Shown here: one piece after another, positions 9,097 through 17,873 of the stretch | Layout: each line of letters begins with the position of its first letter | Position numbering within the stretch: the stretch's first letter is position 1 | From: Jiangella asiatica | GTDB lineage: Bacteria > Actinomycetota > Actinomycetes > Jiangellales > Jiangellaceae | DNA length: 64,000 bases | Reading direction: 5' to 3' | Assembly (NCBI RefSeq): GCF_004349065.1 | Contig: NZ_SMKZ01000029.1 | Location: 1-64,000, forward strand | Made by a program: the position numbers and the translations under genes | Notes under the pieces: generated by a model | Database searches by the model: none | Told to the model about the DNA's origin: nothing | What the model saw: only the letters and a program-made list of their open reading frames with translations

Positions 9097-10512
9097 TCAG
9101 CCGAGCCCTTCGGCGAGCTGGGTGGCGCTCTCGTCCATCTGCGCGGCGGCCTCCTCCGGAGTGATGCTGCCGTCGAGGGCGTCACGCAGGATGTTGGTCA
9201 GCTCCAGGTCGCCGTACATCGCGGTCACCAGCGCCCCGTAGCCCTGTGCGAAGCCCCACCGCTCGAACCCGGTGGCACCGGTGGCGATGGTCTCGACCGC
9301 CTCGTCGCCGTACAGCTCGCCCACGCTGACCGTCTGCGAGCCGCTGCCGACGGCGAGCTCGCGCCAGCCGTCGACATACGAGGTGTCGCCGGCCTCCGGG
9401 CCGTTGCGCATCGGGAACCGGCCCTCGGGCGAAATGGAGAGGAAGCCCATGTAGCCCTCCTCGCCGAGGAGGTACCGGACCAGCTCCTTGGCCGACTCGG
9501 TGTCGGCGGAGGTGGTGATGCCGAGGTTGATGGTGAGGCCGAACTGGGTGGGCTCCTCGCCGGACGGACCCTGGAACAGCGGCAGCATGGTGGTCCGGTC
9601 GACCAGCCACTGCTGGTCGTTGGCACATTCGGCGCAGGTCAACGGGGTGTCCGGGAAGAGGCCGGCCAGCTCGTCGAGCAGGTGCGGCGACCACGACATC
9701 ATGGCGGCCCGTCCGGCCAGCCAGTTCGCCCGGGTGGTGTCCACGTCGCCGGCGCCGGTTGGCGCGAACTCGTTCAGGTCGACGTAGAACTGGATGGCCT
9801 CGACGCACTCGGGGCTGTCGAGGGTGACCTCCCCGTCGTCGTTCACGAGCTGGCAGTCGTTGGCCAGGGCGACGTGCTCGAAGACCTGCATGGTGAAGCC
9901 GTCGCCGCCGGAGCTGCCCAGCGCGAAGCCGGAGACACCGTCCTGGCCGTTCAGCTGCTCGGCGGCGGCGAGGACATCCTCGTAGCTGTCCGGCGGCTCC
10001 AGGCCTGCGCTCTCGAACAGGTCGGAGCGGTAGAAGATCATCTGACCCCAGCCGTCGGACGGGACCGTGGCGTACTCGCCCTCGGCGTCCTCGACCCGGA
10101 TGAGGTCCAGCGCGCTCTCGTTGAAGGTGTCGGCGCCCAGCTCGTCGACCAGCTCGCTGGCCGCGGCGGAGTCGAGGATGCCCTCGTTGACCCAGCCGCC
10201 CGCGAGCTCGACACCGTGGACGACGACGTCGGGCAGATCGCCCGCCGCGGCCGCCGACACCATGGCCTGCGACAGGTCGGGCGCGCTGACGCCGACCAGC
10301 TCGACCTCGATGCCACTCTGCTCGGTGAACGTCGCCAGCACCGGCTCCATGGTCGCGATGCGATCCGCGGTGTCGTAGACGGTCCACATGGTGATGCTGC
10401 CGCCCTCGCCCCCGTCGCCGTCGCCGGAGCCGGCGTTGTCGCCGTCGTCATCGGAACATCCCACCGCGACGAGCGCGATCGCCGCCACGGCGCAGATAGG
10501 CCGTCGCCACAT
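9097..10512 (-). CDS. Extracellular solute-binding lipoprotein (sugar ABC importer)
   Basis: A 471-residue CUT1 family binding protein. A signal peptide with the lipobox AVGC places the mature lipid-modified cysteine at about residue 19, followed by an acidic linker (SDDDGDNAG). The body shows the usual family-1 pattern (ITMWTVYDTADR near the mature N-terminus, LPDVVVHG, WGQMIFYRSDLFESAG). I chose ATG 10512 because GGAGGAGG lies eight bases upstream. It heads the operon with two permeases, an oxidoreductase and a sulfatase, so its ligand may be a sulfated carbohydrate (inference). Confidence 0.92.
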   Translation of the reverse strand: MWRRPICAVAAIALVAVGCSDDDGDNAGSGDGDGGEGGSITMWTVYDTADRIATMEPVLATFTEQSGIEVELVGVSAPDLSQAMVSAAAAGDLPDVVVHGVELAGGWVNEGILDSAAASELVDELGADTFNESALDLIRVEDAEGEYATVPSDGWGQMIFYRSDLFESAGLEPPDSYEDVLAAAEQLNGQDGVSGFALGSSGGDGFTMQVFEHVALANDCQLVNDDGEVTLDSPECVEAIQFYVDLNEFAPTGAGDVDTTRANWLAGRAAMMSWSPHLLDELAGLFPDTPLTCAECANDQQWLVDRTTMLPLFQGPSGEEPTQFGLTINLGITTSADTESAKELVRYLLGEEGYMGFLSISPEGRFPMRNGPEAGDTSYVDGWRELAVGSGSQTVSVGELYGDEAVETIATGATGFERWGFAQGYGALVTAMYGDLELTNILRDALDGSITPEEAAAQMDESATQLAEGLG

Positions 10513-10630
10513 GAAGCAGTCCTCCTCCGGTGGTCCGGACCGTCGCGTTTGCCCGGTGGGCAGCGACTGCGGACGTCCTGCGAATTTGTGGGGCACCATG
10601 TTTGGGGCGCATGATCCAACCTGTCAACGA

Positions 10631-10658
10631 ATGTGCGTAGAATGCAAGGAACGCACAT
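10631..10658. promoter_or_regulatory. Perfect dyad in divergent promoter region
   Basis: ATGTGCGT (10631-10638) and ACGCACAT (10651-10658) are exact inverted repeats separated by 12 bases. The dyad lies 18 bases upstream of the AsnC/Lrp-type regulator start and about 120 bases upstream of the solute-binding protein gene. It is a good candidate operator for that regulator, controlling itself and possibly the importer-sulfatase operon. Confidence 0.6.
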
Positions 10659-10675
10659 AGTCGGCGGGTGATCTG

Positions 10676-11689
10676 ATGGAATCGGCACGAGTCGATGATC
10701 TCGACCGCCGCGTGATCGCTGCCTTGCTGGCGCACCCGCGCGCAACCCACGCGACCATCGGCCAAGCGGTCAGCAGCTCCGAAGCGACGGTCTCCCGCCG
10801 GATCGCCCGGCTGCGCCGCCAGGGCGCGGTGCGCGTGGTCGGCGCCCTGGACTCGCAGCTCAGCCACCGGGCCCGGTCGGTGTTCGTGAGGCTGCGGTGC
10901 GCTCCCGGCGCGGCCGACGAACTGGCCCGTCCGCTGGCGCTGTGGCACGAGACGGGGTCGGTCAAGGTGCTGACCGGTAGCGTCGACTGCGTCGCGGAGC
11001 TCGCATACACGTCCAACGAGCACCTCTACCGGCTGATGATGCACCGGCTGCCGCAGCTCGAAGGTGTCACTGCGACGTTCAGCAACCAGGTCATCCGGCG
11101 CTTCTCCACGCCGCACGGCTGGAACCCGGGCATTCTGCCCGACGAGACCGTGACGGCGCTGCGGGCCGAGCGGCGGGACCGCTGGGCCGAGCGACCCGAG
11201 CCGGACGAGGTCGTGCCGATGTCACCACTGGACGAGCGGGTCTTGGGAGAGCTGATCGGCGACGGGCGGATGAGCTGGCAGGACCTCGCCGGTCGCTGCG
11301 GCGTCACCCCGAGTACCGCGCGCCGGCGGGCCGAGGCGCTGATGGCCCGCGGTTTCCTGCGGATGCGCACGGTCGTGGAGCCCGAGGTCCTCGGCCTGAC
11401 GGTCAACGCGTTCGTGTGGCTGACGATCAACCCGACCAAGATCGGGCTGGCCGGCGAGATGCTGGCTCGCAACCGCAACGTGATCATGATCGCCGCCACG
11501 ACCGGCGACCGGAACCTCTGCGGCGAGATCGCCGTCGCCAACGACAGCGCGCTCTACGACTTCCTCTCCGAGACCGTCGGGCACCTCCCCGGGCTCATCC
11601 ACGCCGATGTCGCCGTCGCGCTGCGGACGGTCAAGCGGGCCGGCATGGTCGCTCCCGACGTCGTCCCTGTCGGGGGTGGCATCAGCTGA
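10676..11689 (+). CDS. AsnC/Lrp-family regulator with two HTH domains
   Basis: 337 residues in two units. Each has an AsnC-type winged helix (VDDLDRRVIAALLAHPRATHA at about 4-24; LDERVLGELIGDGRMSWQDL at about 185-204), and each is followed by an alpha-beta ligand-binding region. This duplicated arrangement is known in Actinobacteria for large AsnC/Lrp regulators. The gene is divergent from the sulfatase-importer operon, with a perfect dyad (10631-10658) just upstream, so local control of that operon is the simplest reading. The effector is unknown; the family usually binds amino acids or related small molecules, so a sugar-linked regulator of this type would be unusual. Confidence 0.9.
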   Translation: MESARVDDLDRRVIAALLAHPRATHATIGQAVSSSEATVSRRIARLRRQGAVRVVGALDSQLSHRARSVFVRLRCAPGAADELARPLALWHETGSVKVLTGSVDCVAELAYTSNEHLYRLMMHRLPQLEGVTATFSNQVIRRFSTPHGWNPGILPDETVTALRAERRDRWAERPEPDEVVPMSPLDERVLGELIGDGRMSWQDLAGRCGVTPSTARRRAEALMARGFLRMRTVVEPEVLGLTVNAFVWLTINPTKIGLAGEMLARNRNVIMIAATTGDRNLCGEIAVANDSALYDFLSETVGHLPGLIHADVAVALRTVKRAGMVAPDVVPVGGGIS

Positions 11690-11892
11690 CGGGACTGGTG
11701 GAGCGGGCGGGGCCCTCGACTCACTTCCGACCACTACCAAAGCAGCCAGCTCGCTTCCACTTCACCCGGATGCCCGGGCCGAGGCGGCTAGGCGCGCTCG
11801 GACGGTACCTACGTATGAACATGATCGGAACTCGGGCGGATCCTCGTTGTCTTGCGCGACCATCCGGGCCGGAGGGGACTAATCTCGGTGCC

Positions 11893-12447
11893 ATGCACGA
11901 AAGCAATGCTGCGCACGATGCCGTGCGCCGCGACCCGATAACCATCGTTCCTTACGACCCGCACTGGCCCCATTCCTTCGAACAGCAGCGTGAGCTCGTC
12001 GAGCCGGCGCTGCGGCCCTGGCTGATCGGCTCCGTGGAGCACGTCGGCAGCACCGCTGTGCCAGGGCTCGCGGCCAAGCCGATCATCGACATGATGGCCA
12101 TGGTCGCCGACTATGAGCAGGCGCGCGACGCCATTCCGGCCATGGAGGCCGTCGGCTGGACGTTCGTCTGGGAGGACGGCGACCACGAGCTGCGGCGCTG
12201 GTCGTTCTGCCATCCGGACCCGGCCTGGCGCACGCACCACCTGCATGTCGTGGAGTACGTGTCGCAGCTGGGCCGCGACTGCCTGGCCTTCCGCGACCAC
12301 CTGCGCCATCACCCGGAGGACGCGGCCACCTACACCGCGATCAAACGCGACCTGGCCTCGCTGCACCACGACGACCGTCCGGCCTACCGGTCGGGCAAGG
12401 CGCCGTTCATCGAGGACATCATGCGCCGCGCCTCCGTACAGCACTGA
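11893..12447 (+). CDS. GrpB family protein (UPF0157)
   Basis: This 184-residue protein shows the GrpB pattern: IVPYDPHWPHSFEQQR near the N-terminus, then GSVEHVGSTAVPGLAAKPIID (nucleotidyltransferase-like fold), and a His-rich segment THHLHVVEY. The family is predicted to have a nucleotidyltransferase fold, but its cellular role is unproven. It stands alone after about 200 bases in which I see no gene or clear signal. The start at ATG 11893 matches the usual family N-terminus. Confidence 0.9.
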   Translation: MHESNAAHDAVRRDPITIVPYDPHWPHSFEQQRELVEPALRPWLIGSVEHVGSTAVPGLAAKPIIDMMAMVADYEQARDAIPAMEAVGWTFVWEDGDHELRRWSFCHPDPAWRTHHLHVVEYVSQLGRDCLAFRDHLRHHPEDAATYTAIKRDLASLHHDDRPAYRSGKAPFIEDIMRRASVQH

Positions 12448-12537
12448 GCTGGCGCATCCGTACGGTCGCGGACGGCTCGATCCAGCCGGTCGCCAAATCC
12501 GCCAGCGGCCCGTGATGGTGACGATCTCGACGCGGAC

Positions 12538-13306
12538 GTGCGGCCGGTGAGGGCGGGCACCGTCGTGCAGGTCGGTCCGCTGCATCCCACGGTGGAACGC
12601 GAGCTTGCCACGACATACCAGGCGGTCCGGTTGCCCGACGGCCCGGCCGCGGCGGACTTCCTGGCCGCCGACGGTGCCCACGTCACTGTCGCCGTCACCA
12701 GCGGTGGTACCGGCGTGGACGCAGAGCTCATGGCGGCGCTGCCGAAGCTGGCCGCCATCGTCAACTTCGGGGTCGGTTACGACGCCACCGACGTCGAGGC
12801 CGCCAGGGCGCGCGGCATCGCGGTCAGCAACACGCCGGACGTGCTGAACGTCTGCGTCGCCGACCTGGCCGTCGGCGGGCTGATCGACGCGGTGCGCGGG
12901 CTGTCGGCGGCGGACCGGTTCGTCCGCCGCGGCGACTGGGCCGGTGGTGGCCGGTTTCCGCTGATGACCCGGGTCACCGGGATGCGGGTGGCATCCTGGG
13001 GCTGGGCCGTATCGGCCGGGCGGTCGCGCGGCGGATGGAGGGCTTCGACGCCCCCCTCTCCTACCACAGCCGGCAGCGCGTGCCCGACGTGTCGTACGCG
13101 TATGCCGCATCGCCGGCGCGGCGCTGGACGTCTTCGAGGACGAGCCGCGGGTACCGCCCGCCCTGCTGGACCTCGACACCGTAGTGCTGCTCCCGCACAT
13201 CGGCTGCGGAACCCACGAGACCCGCGAGGCGATGGCCCAACTGGCGCTGCGCAACCTCGAACGGTTCCTGGCCGACGGGACCCTGGTGACCCCGGTGCCG
13301 CTTTAA
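12538..13306 (+). pseudogene. Broken D-isomer-specific 2-hydroxyacid dehydrogenase
   Basis: The first roughly 150 codons encode a normal N-terminal half (VVQVGPLHPTVERELATTYQ; NFGVGYDATDVEAARARGIA). At about 12990 the expected GTGGGCATCCTG reads as GTGGCATCCTG, a one-base loss that shifts the frame out of the NAD-binding motif (expected GILGLGRIGRAVARRM). After SYAYA (about 13100) roughly 60 codons are missing, including the segment with the catalytic Arg. The sequence then resumes in frame at IAGAALDVFEDEP and keeps the C-terminal HIGCG histidine, ending at TAA 13304-13306. Two independent lesions make an inactive gene likely. A sequencing error could explain the frameshift but not the deletion. 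Confidence 0.85.
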
Positions 13307-13313
13307 TGGCCAG

Positions 13314-14096
13314 ATGCGGGTAGCACTGGTCCAGTTGGCGGCCGGCACCGACATCGGGGCGAACGTGGCAGCGATCCGGCGCCTGACGAAGGATCTCGAG
13401 GCAGACCTGATCGTGCTGCCCGAGGCGGTCATGCACGACTTCGGCAAGCCCGACCTGCCGCTCGGACCGGTGGCGCAGCCGCTGGACGGACAGTTCGCCG
13501 CGGCGCTGTCCGGCCTCGCACGGGAACGCCGGGCGGCGGTGATCGGCGGCATGTTCGAACGCTCTGACGACCCCGACCGGCCCTACAACACCCTGGTGGC
13601 GTTCGGCCCGGACGGCACGCTTCTCGGCACGTATCGCAAAGTGCAGCTGTACGACTCCTTCGGCTACAAGGAGTCCGACCGGTTGCGCGCCGGTGCGCCG
13701 GTGCCGTCCGTCGTCGACGTGCATGGTGTCCGGCTCGGCCTGCTGACCTGCTACGACCTGCGGTTTCCGGAGCAGGGGCGGGCCTTGGTCGACGCCGGGG
13801 CCGACGCGTTCGTCGTCTCCGCGGCGTGGCTGCGCGGCCCGCTGAAGGAGGACCACTGGCAGACGCTGCTGCGCGCCCGGGCCATCGAGAACACGGTCTA
13901 CGTCGCGGCCGCGGCGCAGACCGGCCGGGCCTACTGCGGCCTGAGCATGCTGGTCGACCCGCTCGGCGTCTCCGTCGCATCGCTCGGCGACGAGGAGGGC
14001 CGGCTGGTCGCCGAGCTCGACCCGGCCCGGATCGAGGCGGCCCGGGCGCGCAACCCGGCGCTGCGGCATCGCCGCACCTGGAAGTCGTCGCCGTGA
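13314..14096 (+). CDS. Carbon-nitrogen hydrolase (nitrilase superfamily)
   Basis: This 260-residue amidase has the complete Glu-Lys-Cys triad: LPEAVM (Glu at about 41), YRKVQLYD (Lys at about 107) and LTCYDLRFPE (Cys at about 146). The length fits the single-domain nitrilase branch that includes Nit-type omega-amidases and deaminated-glutathione amidase; the exact substrate cannot be read from sequence. It begins seven bases after the dehydrogenase remnant and overlaps the MobA-like gene by four bases (GTGA), so it is probably co-transcribed with the next two genes. Confidence 0.9.
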   Translation: MRVALVQLAAGTDIGANVAAIRRLTKDLEADLIVLPEAVMHDFGKPDLPLGPVAQPLDGQFAAALSGLARERRAAVIGGMFERSDDPDRPYNTLVAFGPDGTLLGTYRKVQLYDSFGYKESDRLRAGAPVPSVVDVHGVRLGLLTCYDLRFPEQGRALVDAGADAFVVSAAWLRGPLKEDHWQTLLRARAIENTVYVAAAAQTGRAYCGLSMLVDPLGVSVASLGDEEGRLVAELDPARIEAARARNPALRHRRTWKSSP

Positions 14097-14707
14097 CGGT
14101 GTGGGGCGCTGTCGTGCTCGCCGGCGGCGCGGGGCGGCGGCTGGGCGGAGCCGACAAGCCCGCGCTGGTCGTCGGCGGCCGGACGCTGCTGAACCGTGCG
14201 GTGGCAGCGTGCGCGGGCGCGACCGAGGTGGTCGTGGTCGGGCCGCGGCGGACCACCGAGGCAGCGGTGCGGTGGACCCGTGAGGACCCGCCCGGTGGCG
14301 GGCCGCTGGCCGCGCTGGCCGCCGGTCTCGATGCCTTCGAGTCGCCTCCGCCGATCGTGGTGGTGCTGGCCGCGGACCTGCCGCGGGTGTCGTCGGCGCT
14401 GGTGCGGCGGCTGGTGGCCGCGCTCGACGACACCGATGCCCACCCGGGCGCCGGCGGTGTCGCCGTCGTCGACGACGGTGGATGGGTACAGCCCTTGGTG
14501 GCCGCGTACAAGACCGAGCCGCTGGCGGCCGCGCTGGACGCCCTCGGTGATCCGCGGGACCGGCCGGTCCGCGAGCTGCTGGCCCGGCTGCGGCTGCGGA
14601 CCGTCGTCGACGCGGCCGGCGCATCGGACATCGACACGCCGGACGACCTGGCCCGATGGCAGGCGGGCCCGGTAGAGGATGTGGGAACTGCCGCGGAGGA
14701 AGGGTGA
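14093..14707 (+). CDS. Molybdenum cofactor guanylyltransferase-like NTP transferase (MobA family)
   Basis: 204 residues with the nucleotidyltransferase signature VVLAGGAGRRLGGADKPAL at about residues 6-24 and the metal-binding aspartate in VVVLAADLPRV. The C-terminal DIDTPDDLARW is typical of MobA. MobA transfers GMP to molybdopterin in the cytoplasm. GTG 14093 overlaps the preceding stop. The neighbouring DUF6457 gene supports a molybdenum-cofactor assignment, since that domain commonly accompanies MobA-like proteins. Other NTP transferase specificities remain possible. Confidence 0.82.
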   Translation: MTVWGAVVLAGGAGRRLGGADKPALVVGGRTLLNRAVAACAGATEVVVVGPRRTTEAAVRWTREDPPGGGPLAALAAGLDAFESPPPIVVVLAADLPRVSSALVRRLVAALDDTDAHPGAGGVAVVDDGGWVQPLVAAYKTEPLAAALDALGDPRDRPVRELLARLRLRTVVDAAGASDIDTPDDLARWQAGPVEDVGTAAEEG

Positions 14708-14714
14708 GCGCGTG

Positions 14715-14978
14715 ATGGACCGCTGGGTGAGCGAGCTGTGCGACCAGCTCGGGGTTCCCGTCGACGACGTCGACGTCGGCGCGATCCTCGACCTGGCCAG
14801 GGACGCCGCGCACAACGTGGAGCGGCCGGCGGCACCGGTGACGACGTTTGTCGCGGGGTACGCGGCGGCCATCAAGGGTGGCGGCGCGGCACAGGTGGCG
14901 GCAGCCCTCGACACCGCGGGCGACCTGGCCCGCGACTGGAACGAAGGCCCCGACCCCAGCACGCCCGCACTGCAGTGA
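14715..14978 (+). CDS. DUF6457 domain protein
   Basis: A small, mostly helical 87-residue protein starting MDRWVSELCDQLG, with a conserved-looking segment DLARDAAHNVERPAAPVTTF. Proteins of this type are found next to, or fused to, MobA-like nucleotidyltransferases, as here (seven bases downstream). No catalytic motif is visible and the function is unknown. GTG 14712 directly before the ATG is an alternative start; GGAGGAAGGG upstream could serve either. Confidence 0.8.
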   Translation: MDRWVSELCDQLGVPVDDVDVGAILDLARDAAHNVERPAAPVTTFVAGYAAAIKGGGAAQVAAALDTAGDLARDWNEGPDPSTPALQ

Positions 14979-15027
14979 GCGCGGCCCGGGGCGCGGCGGC
15001 AAATCGGGTCGGCTAGCGTCGTTCGCT

Positions 15028-16143
15028 GTGCAGACCAAGAGCGCTGTTCACCTGCCGGCACCGGCAGAGGTCGTCGACCCGCTGCGGCAGGTCCTGACCC
15101 GCGTCACCGTGGCCGTCGGCATCCTGCTGGCCACGGTGTTCCTCGTCTGGCTGGACCGTGACGGCTACAACGACAACTCCGACGGCAGCGTCGACCTGCT
15201 CGACGCGTTCTACTACACGACCGTCACGCTCTCCACCACGGGCTATGGAGACATCGCGCCGGTCAGCGACAGCGCCCGGCTCATCAACGTCCTCCTGATC
15301 ACGCCGATGCGGGTGCTCTTCCTGATCATCCTGATCGGCACCACGCTGGAGACCCTGACCACCAGGAGCCGGGAGCAGGTACGGCTCAACCGCTGGAGGA
15401 AGAAGTTGCGCGACCACACCGTCGTCATCGGCTACGGCGTCAAGGGCCGCAGCGCGGTCGCCACCATGCTGGCGAACGCGGTCGCCGAGGAGTCGATCGT
15501 CGTGGTCGACCCCGACCCCTCGGCCATCGCCGAGGCCAACGAGGCCGGCCTGGTGGCCGTCATGGGCGACGCGACCCGCACGGAGGTGCTTCGCCGCGCC
15601 GGGGTGCCCACCGCCGACCGCATCATCATCACGACCGCGCGCGACGACGCCGCCGTGCTGGCCACGCTGACCTGCCGGCAGCTCAACCAGGACGCGAGCA
15701 TCATCGTCGCGGTCCGCGAGGCCGACAACGTCGCGTTGGTCCGGCAGGGGGGCGCGAACGAGGTGGTCACGTCGTCCGACGCGGTCGGGCGCATCCTCGG
15801 CCTTGCGACGGTCAGCCCGGCGCTCGGGCACGTCCTGGAGGACCTCACCACCTCCGGCACCGGGCTGGAGGTGGCCGCGCGCCTGGTGACCCCGCGCGAG
15901 GAGGGCAAGCAGCCGAAGCAGCTGACCGACCTGGTGGTGGCGGTGGTGCGCGACGGCGTCGAGTTGCCGTTCCATTCGCCGGCCATCGGGCACCTGGTCC
16001 GCGGCGACCGGCTCATAGTCATCCGGCCGTCGGAGGAGTACCCGTGGGCCCGCCGCGAGGACATCCACGCCGCGGCCGCGGCGCAGGACGAGCGCGAGGA
16101 CGAGCCGGAGGACCCGGCGGACCGGCCGCCGGGCGGGATCTGA
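15028..16143 (+). CDS. Two-TM potassium channel with RCK (TrkA-N/TrkA-C) domains
   Basis: 371 residues. Membrane helix 1 is at about 25-42, the pore helix and selectivity filter TTGYGD at 70-75, and helix 2 at about 84-106. A cytoplasmic RCK domain begins near 130 (VVIGYGVKGRS, the Rossmann glycine motif) and ends in a TrkA-C domain. The tail is strongly acidic (AQDEREDEPEDPADRPP). It should form a tetrameric K+ channel gated by nucleotide or ion binding to the RCK ring. The GTG start gives the expected short N-terminal helix before helix 1. No operon partner is evident. Confidence 0.92.
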   Translation: MQTKSAVHLPAPAEVVDPLRQVLTRVTVAVGILLATVFLVWLDRDGYNDNSDGSVDLLDAFYYTTVTLSTTGYGDIAPVSDSARLINVLLITPMRVLFLIILIGTTLETLTTRSREQVRLNRWRKKLRDHTVVIGYGVKGRSAVATMLANAVAEESIVVVDPDPSAIAEANEAGLVAVMGDATRTEVLRRAGVPTADRIIITTARDDAAVLATLTCRQLNQDASIIVAVREADNVALVRQGGANEVVTSSDAVGRILGLATVSPALGHVLEDLTTSGTGLEVAARLVTPREEGKQPKQLTDLVVAVVRDGVELPFHSPAIGHLVRGDRLIVIRPSEEYPWARREDIHAAAAAQDEREDEPEDPADRPPGGI

Positions 16144-16157
16144 GCAGGAGCCGCATC

Positions 16158-17135
16158 GTGCATGCCATCGTCATCACCGAGCCCGGCGGGCCCGAGGTGC
16201 TCTCGTGGACCGAGGTCCCCGACCCGGTCTGCGGCCCGGACGAGGTCGTCGTCGACATCGTCGCGTCCGCAGTGAACCGCCCCGACATCGCGCAGCGGCA
16301 GGGCCTCTATCCGCCGCCGGGCGGCGCACCGGCCTGGCCCGGCCTGGAGTGCAGCGGTGTCATCAGCGAGGTCGGCGCGGAGGTCTCCGGCTGGCGGGTC
16401 GGCGACGAGGTGTGCGCGCTGCTGGGCGGCGGCGGGTACGCCGAGCGGGTCGCGGTGCCGGCCGGGCAGGTGCTGTCGGTGCCCACAAGGGTCGAGCTGG
16501 CGACGGCGGCCGCGCTGCCGGAGGTCTTCTGCACGGTCTGGTCGAACCTCGTGATGACGGTGGGGCTGAGCCGCGACGAGGTGGTCCTGGTGCACGGCGG
16601 CGCCAGCGGCATCGGGACCGCTGCCATCCAGATCGCGGCGGCCCGGGGTGCGCGGGTCGCGGTGACCGCCGGCTCACCCGAGAAGCTGGCGCGATGCGCG
16701 GAGCTGGGCGCGTCCATCCTGATCGACTACCGCGAGGACGACTTCGTCGACGCGGTCCGCGCGGCCACCGGCGGGCGCGGCGCCGACGTGGTGCTCGACA
16801 TCGTCGGGGCCAAGTACCTGGCGCGGAATCTCGACGTGCTGGCGCGCGACGGCCGGCTCGCCGTCATCGGCCTGCAGGGCGGCCGGACCGCCGAGCTGGA
16901 CCTGTCCGCCATGATGGACAAGCGGGTCCACATCACCGGCTCCCGGCTGCGTCCCCGCTCACCCGCCAACAAGGCGGCCATCGTCGCGGAGGTCTGTGAG
17001 CACGTGTGGCCACTGCTGGAGTCCGGCGCCGTGAAACCGGTGATCGACCGGGTGCTGCCGATGACGGAGGCGGCCGCCGCGCACCGCGTCGTCGAGGCCG
17101 GCGAGCATGTCGGCAAGGTGCTGCTCACCACCTGA
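16158..17135 (+). CDS. Zinc-independent NAD(P)H:quinone oxidoreductase (PIG3-like MDR)
   Basis: This 325-residue medium-chain dehydrogenase/reductase has the quinone oxidoreductase pattern: ASAVNRPDIAQRQGLYPPPG at the catalytic site, LECSGVISEVG, and the nucleotide-binding VHGGASGIGTAAIQIA at about 143-158. Zinc-binding residues of alcohol dehydrogenases are absent. It probably reduces quinones or enones with NADPH in the cytosol. GTG 16158 is preceded by AGGAG seven bases upstream. The preceding channel gene ends 14 bases before, which may be chance co-direction. Confidence 0.9.
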   Translation: MHAIVITEPGGPEVLSWTEVPDPVCGPDEVVVDIVASAVNRPDIAQRQGLYPPPGGAPAWPGLECSGVISEVGAEVSGWRVGDEVCALLGGGGYAERVAVPAGQVLSVPTRVELATAAALPEVFCTVWSNLVMTVGLSRDEVVLVHGGASGIGTAAIQIAAARGARVAVTAGSPEKLARCAELGASILIDYREDDFVDAVRAATGGRGADVVLDIVGAKYLARNLDVLARDGRLAVIGLQGGRTAELDLSAMMDKRVHITGSRLRPRSPANKAAIVAEVCEHVWPLLESGAVKPVIDRVLPMTEAAAAHRVVEAGEHVGKVLLTT

Positions 17136-17222
17136 GACAGGACCTTGACATCGAGTGGCTGACTGATTGCGACCGAGGTGGTCACAAGCGCGGCCGGGGG
17201 GCGTACCCTGACGAATGTGGTC

Positions 17223-17768
17223 ATGTCGTTGGAGTCCGAAGTCGACCGTCCGGTCACCCACCGCCGCACCGCGCGCGTGCTGCTCATCGAGCCCGGCGGC
17301 AGGGTTCTGCTGTTCGAGGACAGCGATCCGTCCGCGCCCGGCGCGCCGACATTCTGGATCACCCCCGGCGGCGGGGTCGACCCTGGCGAGACGCTGCTGG
17401 CGGCCGCGGTCCGTGAGGTGGCTGAGGAGACCGGGCTGCGGCTGGAACCGTCGGCGTTCCGCGGGCCGCTGGCCGAGCGCACCGTCGTGCATGCCTACTC
17501 CGACAAGGTCGCGGTCCAGTCCGAGACGTACTTCGCCGCCGCTGCCCCCGGGCTCGAGATCGACCCGGCCGGGCTGACCGAGGACGAGCAGCTGACCGTC
17601 ATCGGGCACCGCTGGTGGAGCCTCGACGAGCTGCGCCTCACCGACCGCCCGGTGTGGCCGGTCGGGCTGGCCGACCTGGTGGCCGTCGCCGACGCCCCGG
17701 CCCACTGGCCGGTCCTGCTCAGCGTCGCCGAGGAGTCGACCGTCCCCACCAACCACTTCGCCCGCTGA
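17223..17768 (+). CDS. Nudix hydrolase
   Basis: 181 residues with a complete Nudix box starting GGGVDPGETLLAAAVREV and continuing AEETGL (about residues 44-67), which binds the metal and cleaves a nucleoside diphosphate linked to another group. The start at ATG 17223 precedes the basic RPVTHRRTARVLLIEPGG strand. The substrate is unknown. A palindromic element begins 24 bases after its stop. Confidence 0.88.
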   Translation: MSLESEVDRPVTHRRTARVLLIEPGGRVLLFEDSDPSAPGAPTFWITPGGGVDPGETLLAAAVREVAEETGLRLEPSAFRGPLAERTVVHAYSDKVAVQSETYFAAAAPGLEIDPAGLTEDEQLTVIGHRWWSLDELRLTDRPVWPVGLADLVAVADAPAHWPVLLSVAEESTVPTNHFAR

Positions 17769-17792
17769 GCCTCCCGCCTCCCGCCGCGCTAC

Positions 17793-17873
17793 GAAATGAT
17801 CACGTTCAGCACGAAATCTCGTGGTGCACCATGCCTTCACGCCTGGTGATGCACGCGATCTCCTGGTGATGTG
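17793..17873 (+). repeat. Interspersed element, class II (copy 2)
   Basis: It begins GAAATGATCACGTTCAGCA, identical to the class I arm, and continues through CACCATGC. The right half differs from class I: it lacks the returning TGCTGAACGTGATCA arm and ends in CTGGTGATGCACG followed by CTCCTGGTGATG. Comparable right halves occur in the copies at 20009-20088 (reverse) and 54286-54366. Confidence 0.85.

Noticed and set aside
11479-11492. AACGTGATCA inside the AsnC-type regulator gene as another repeat copy
   Set aside because: Only this ten-base core matches, it is in coding sequence, and no element interior or second arm is present.
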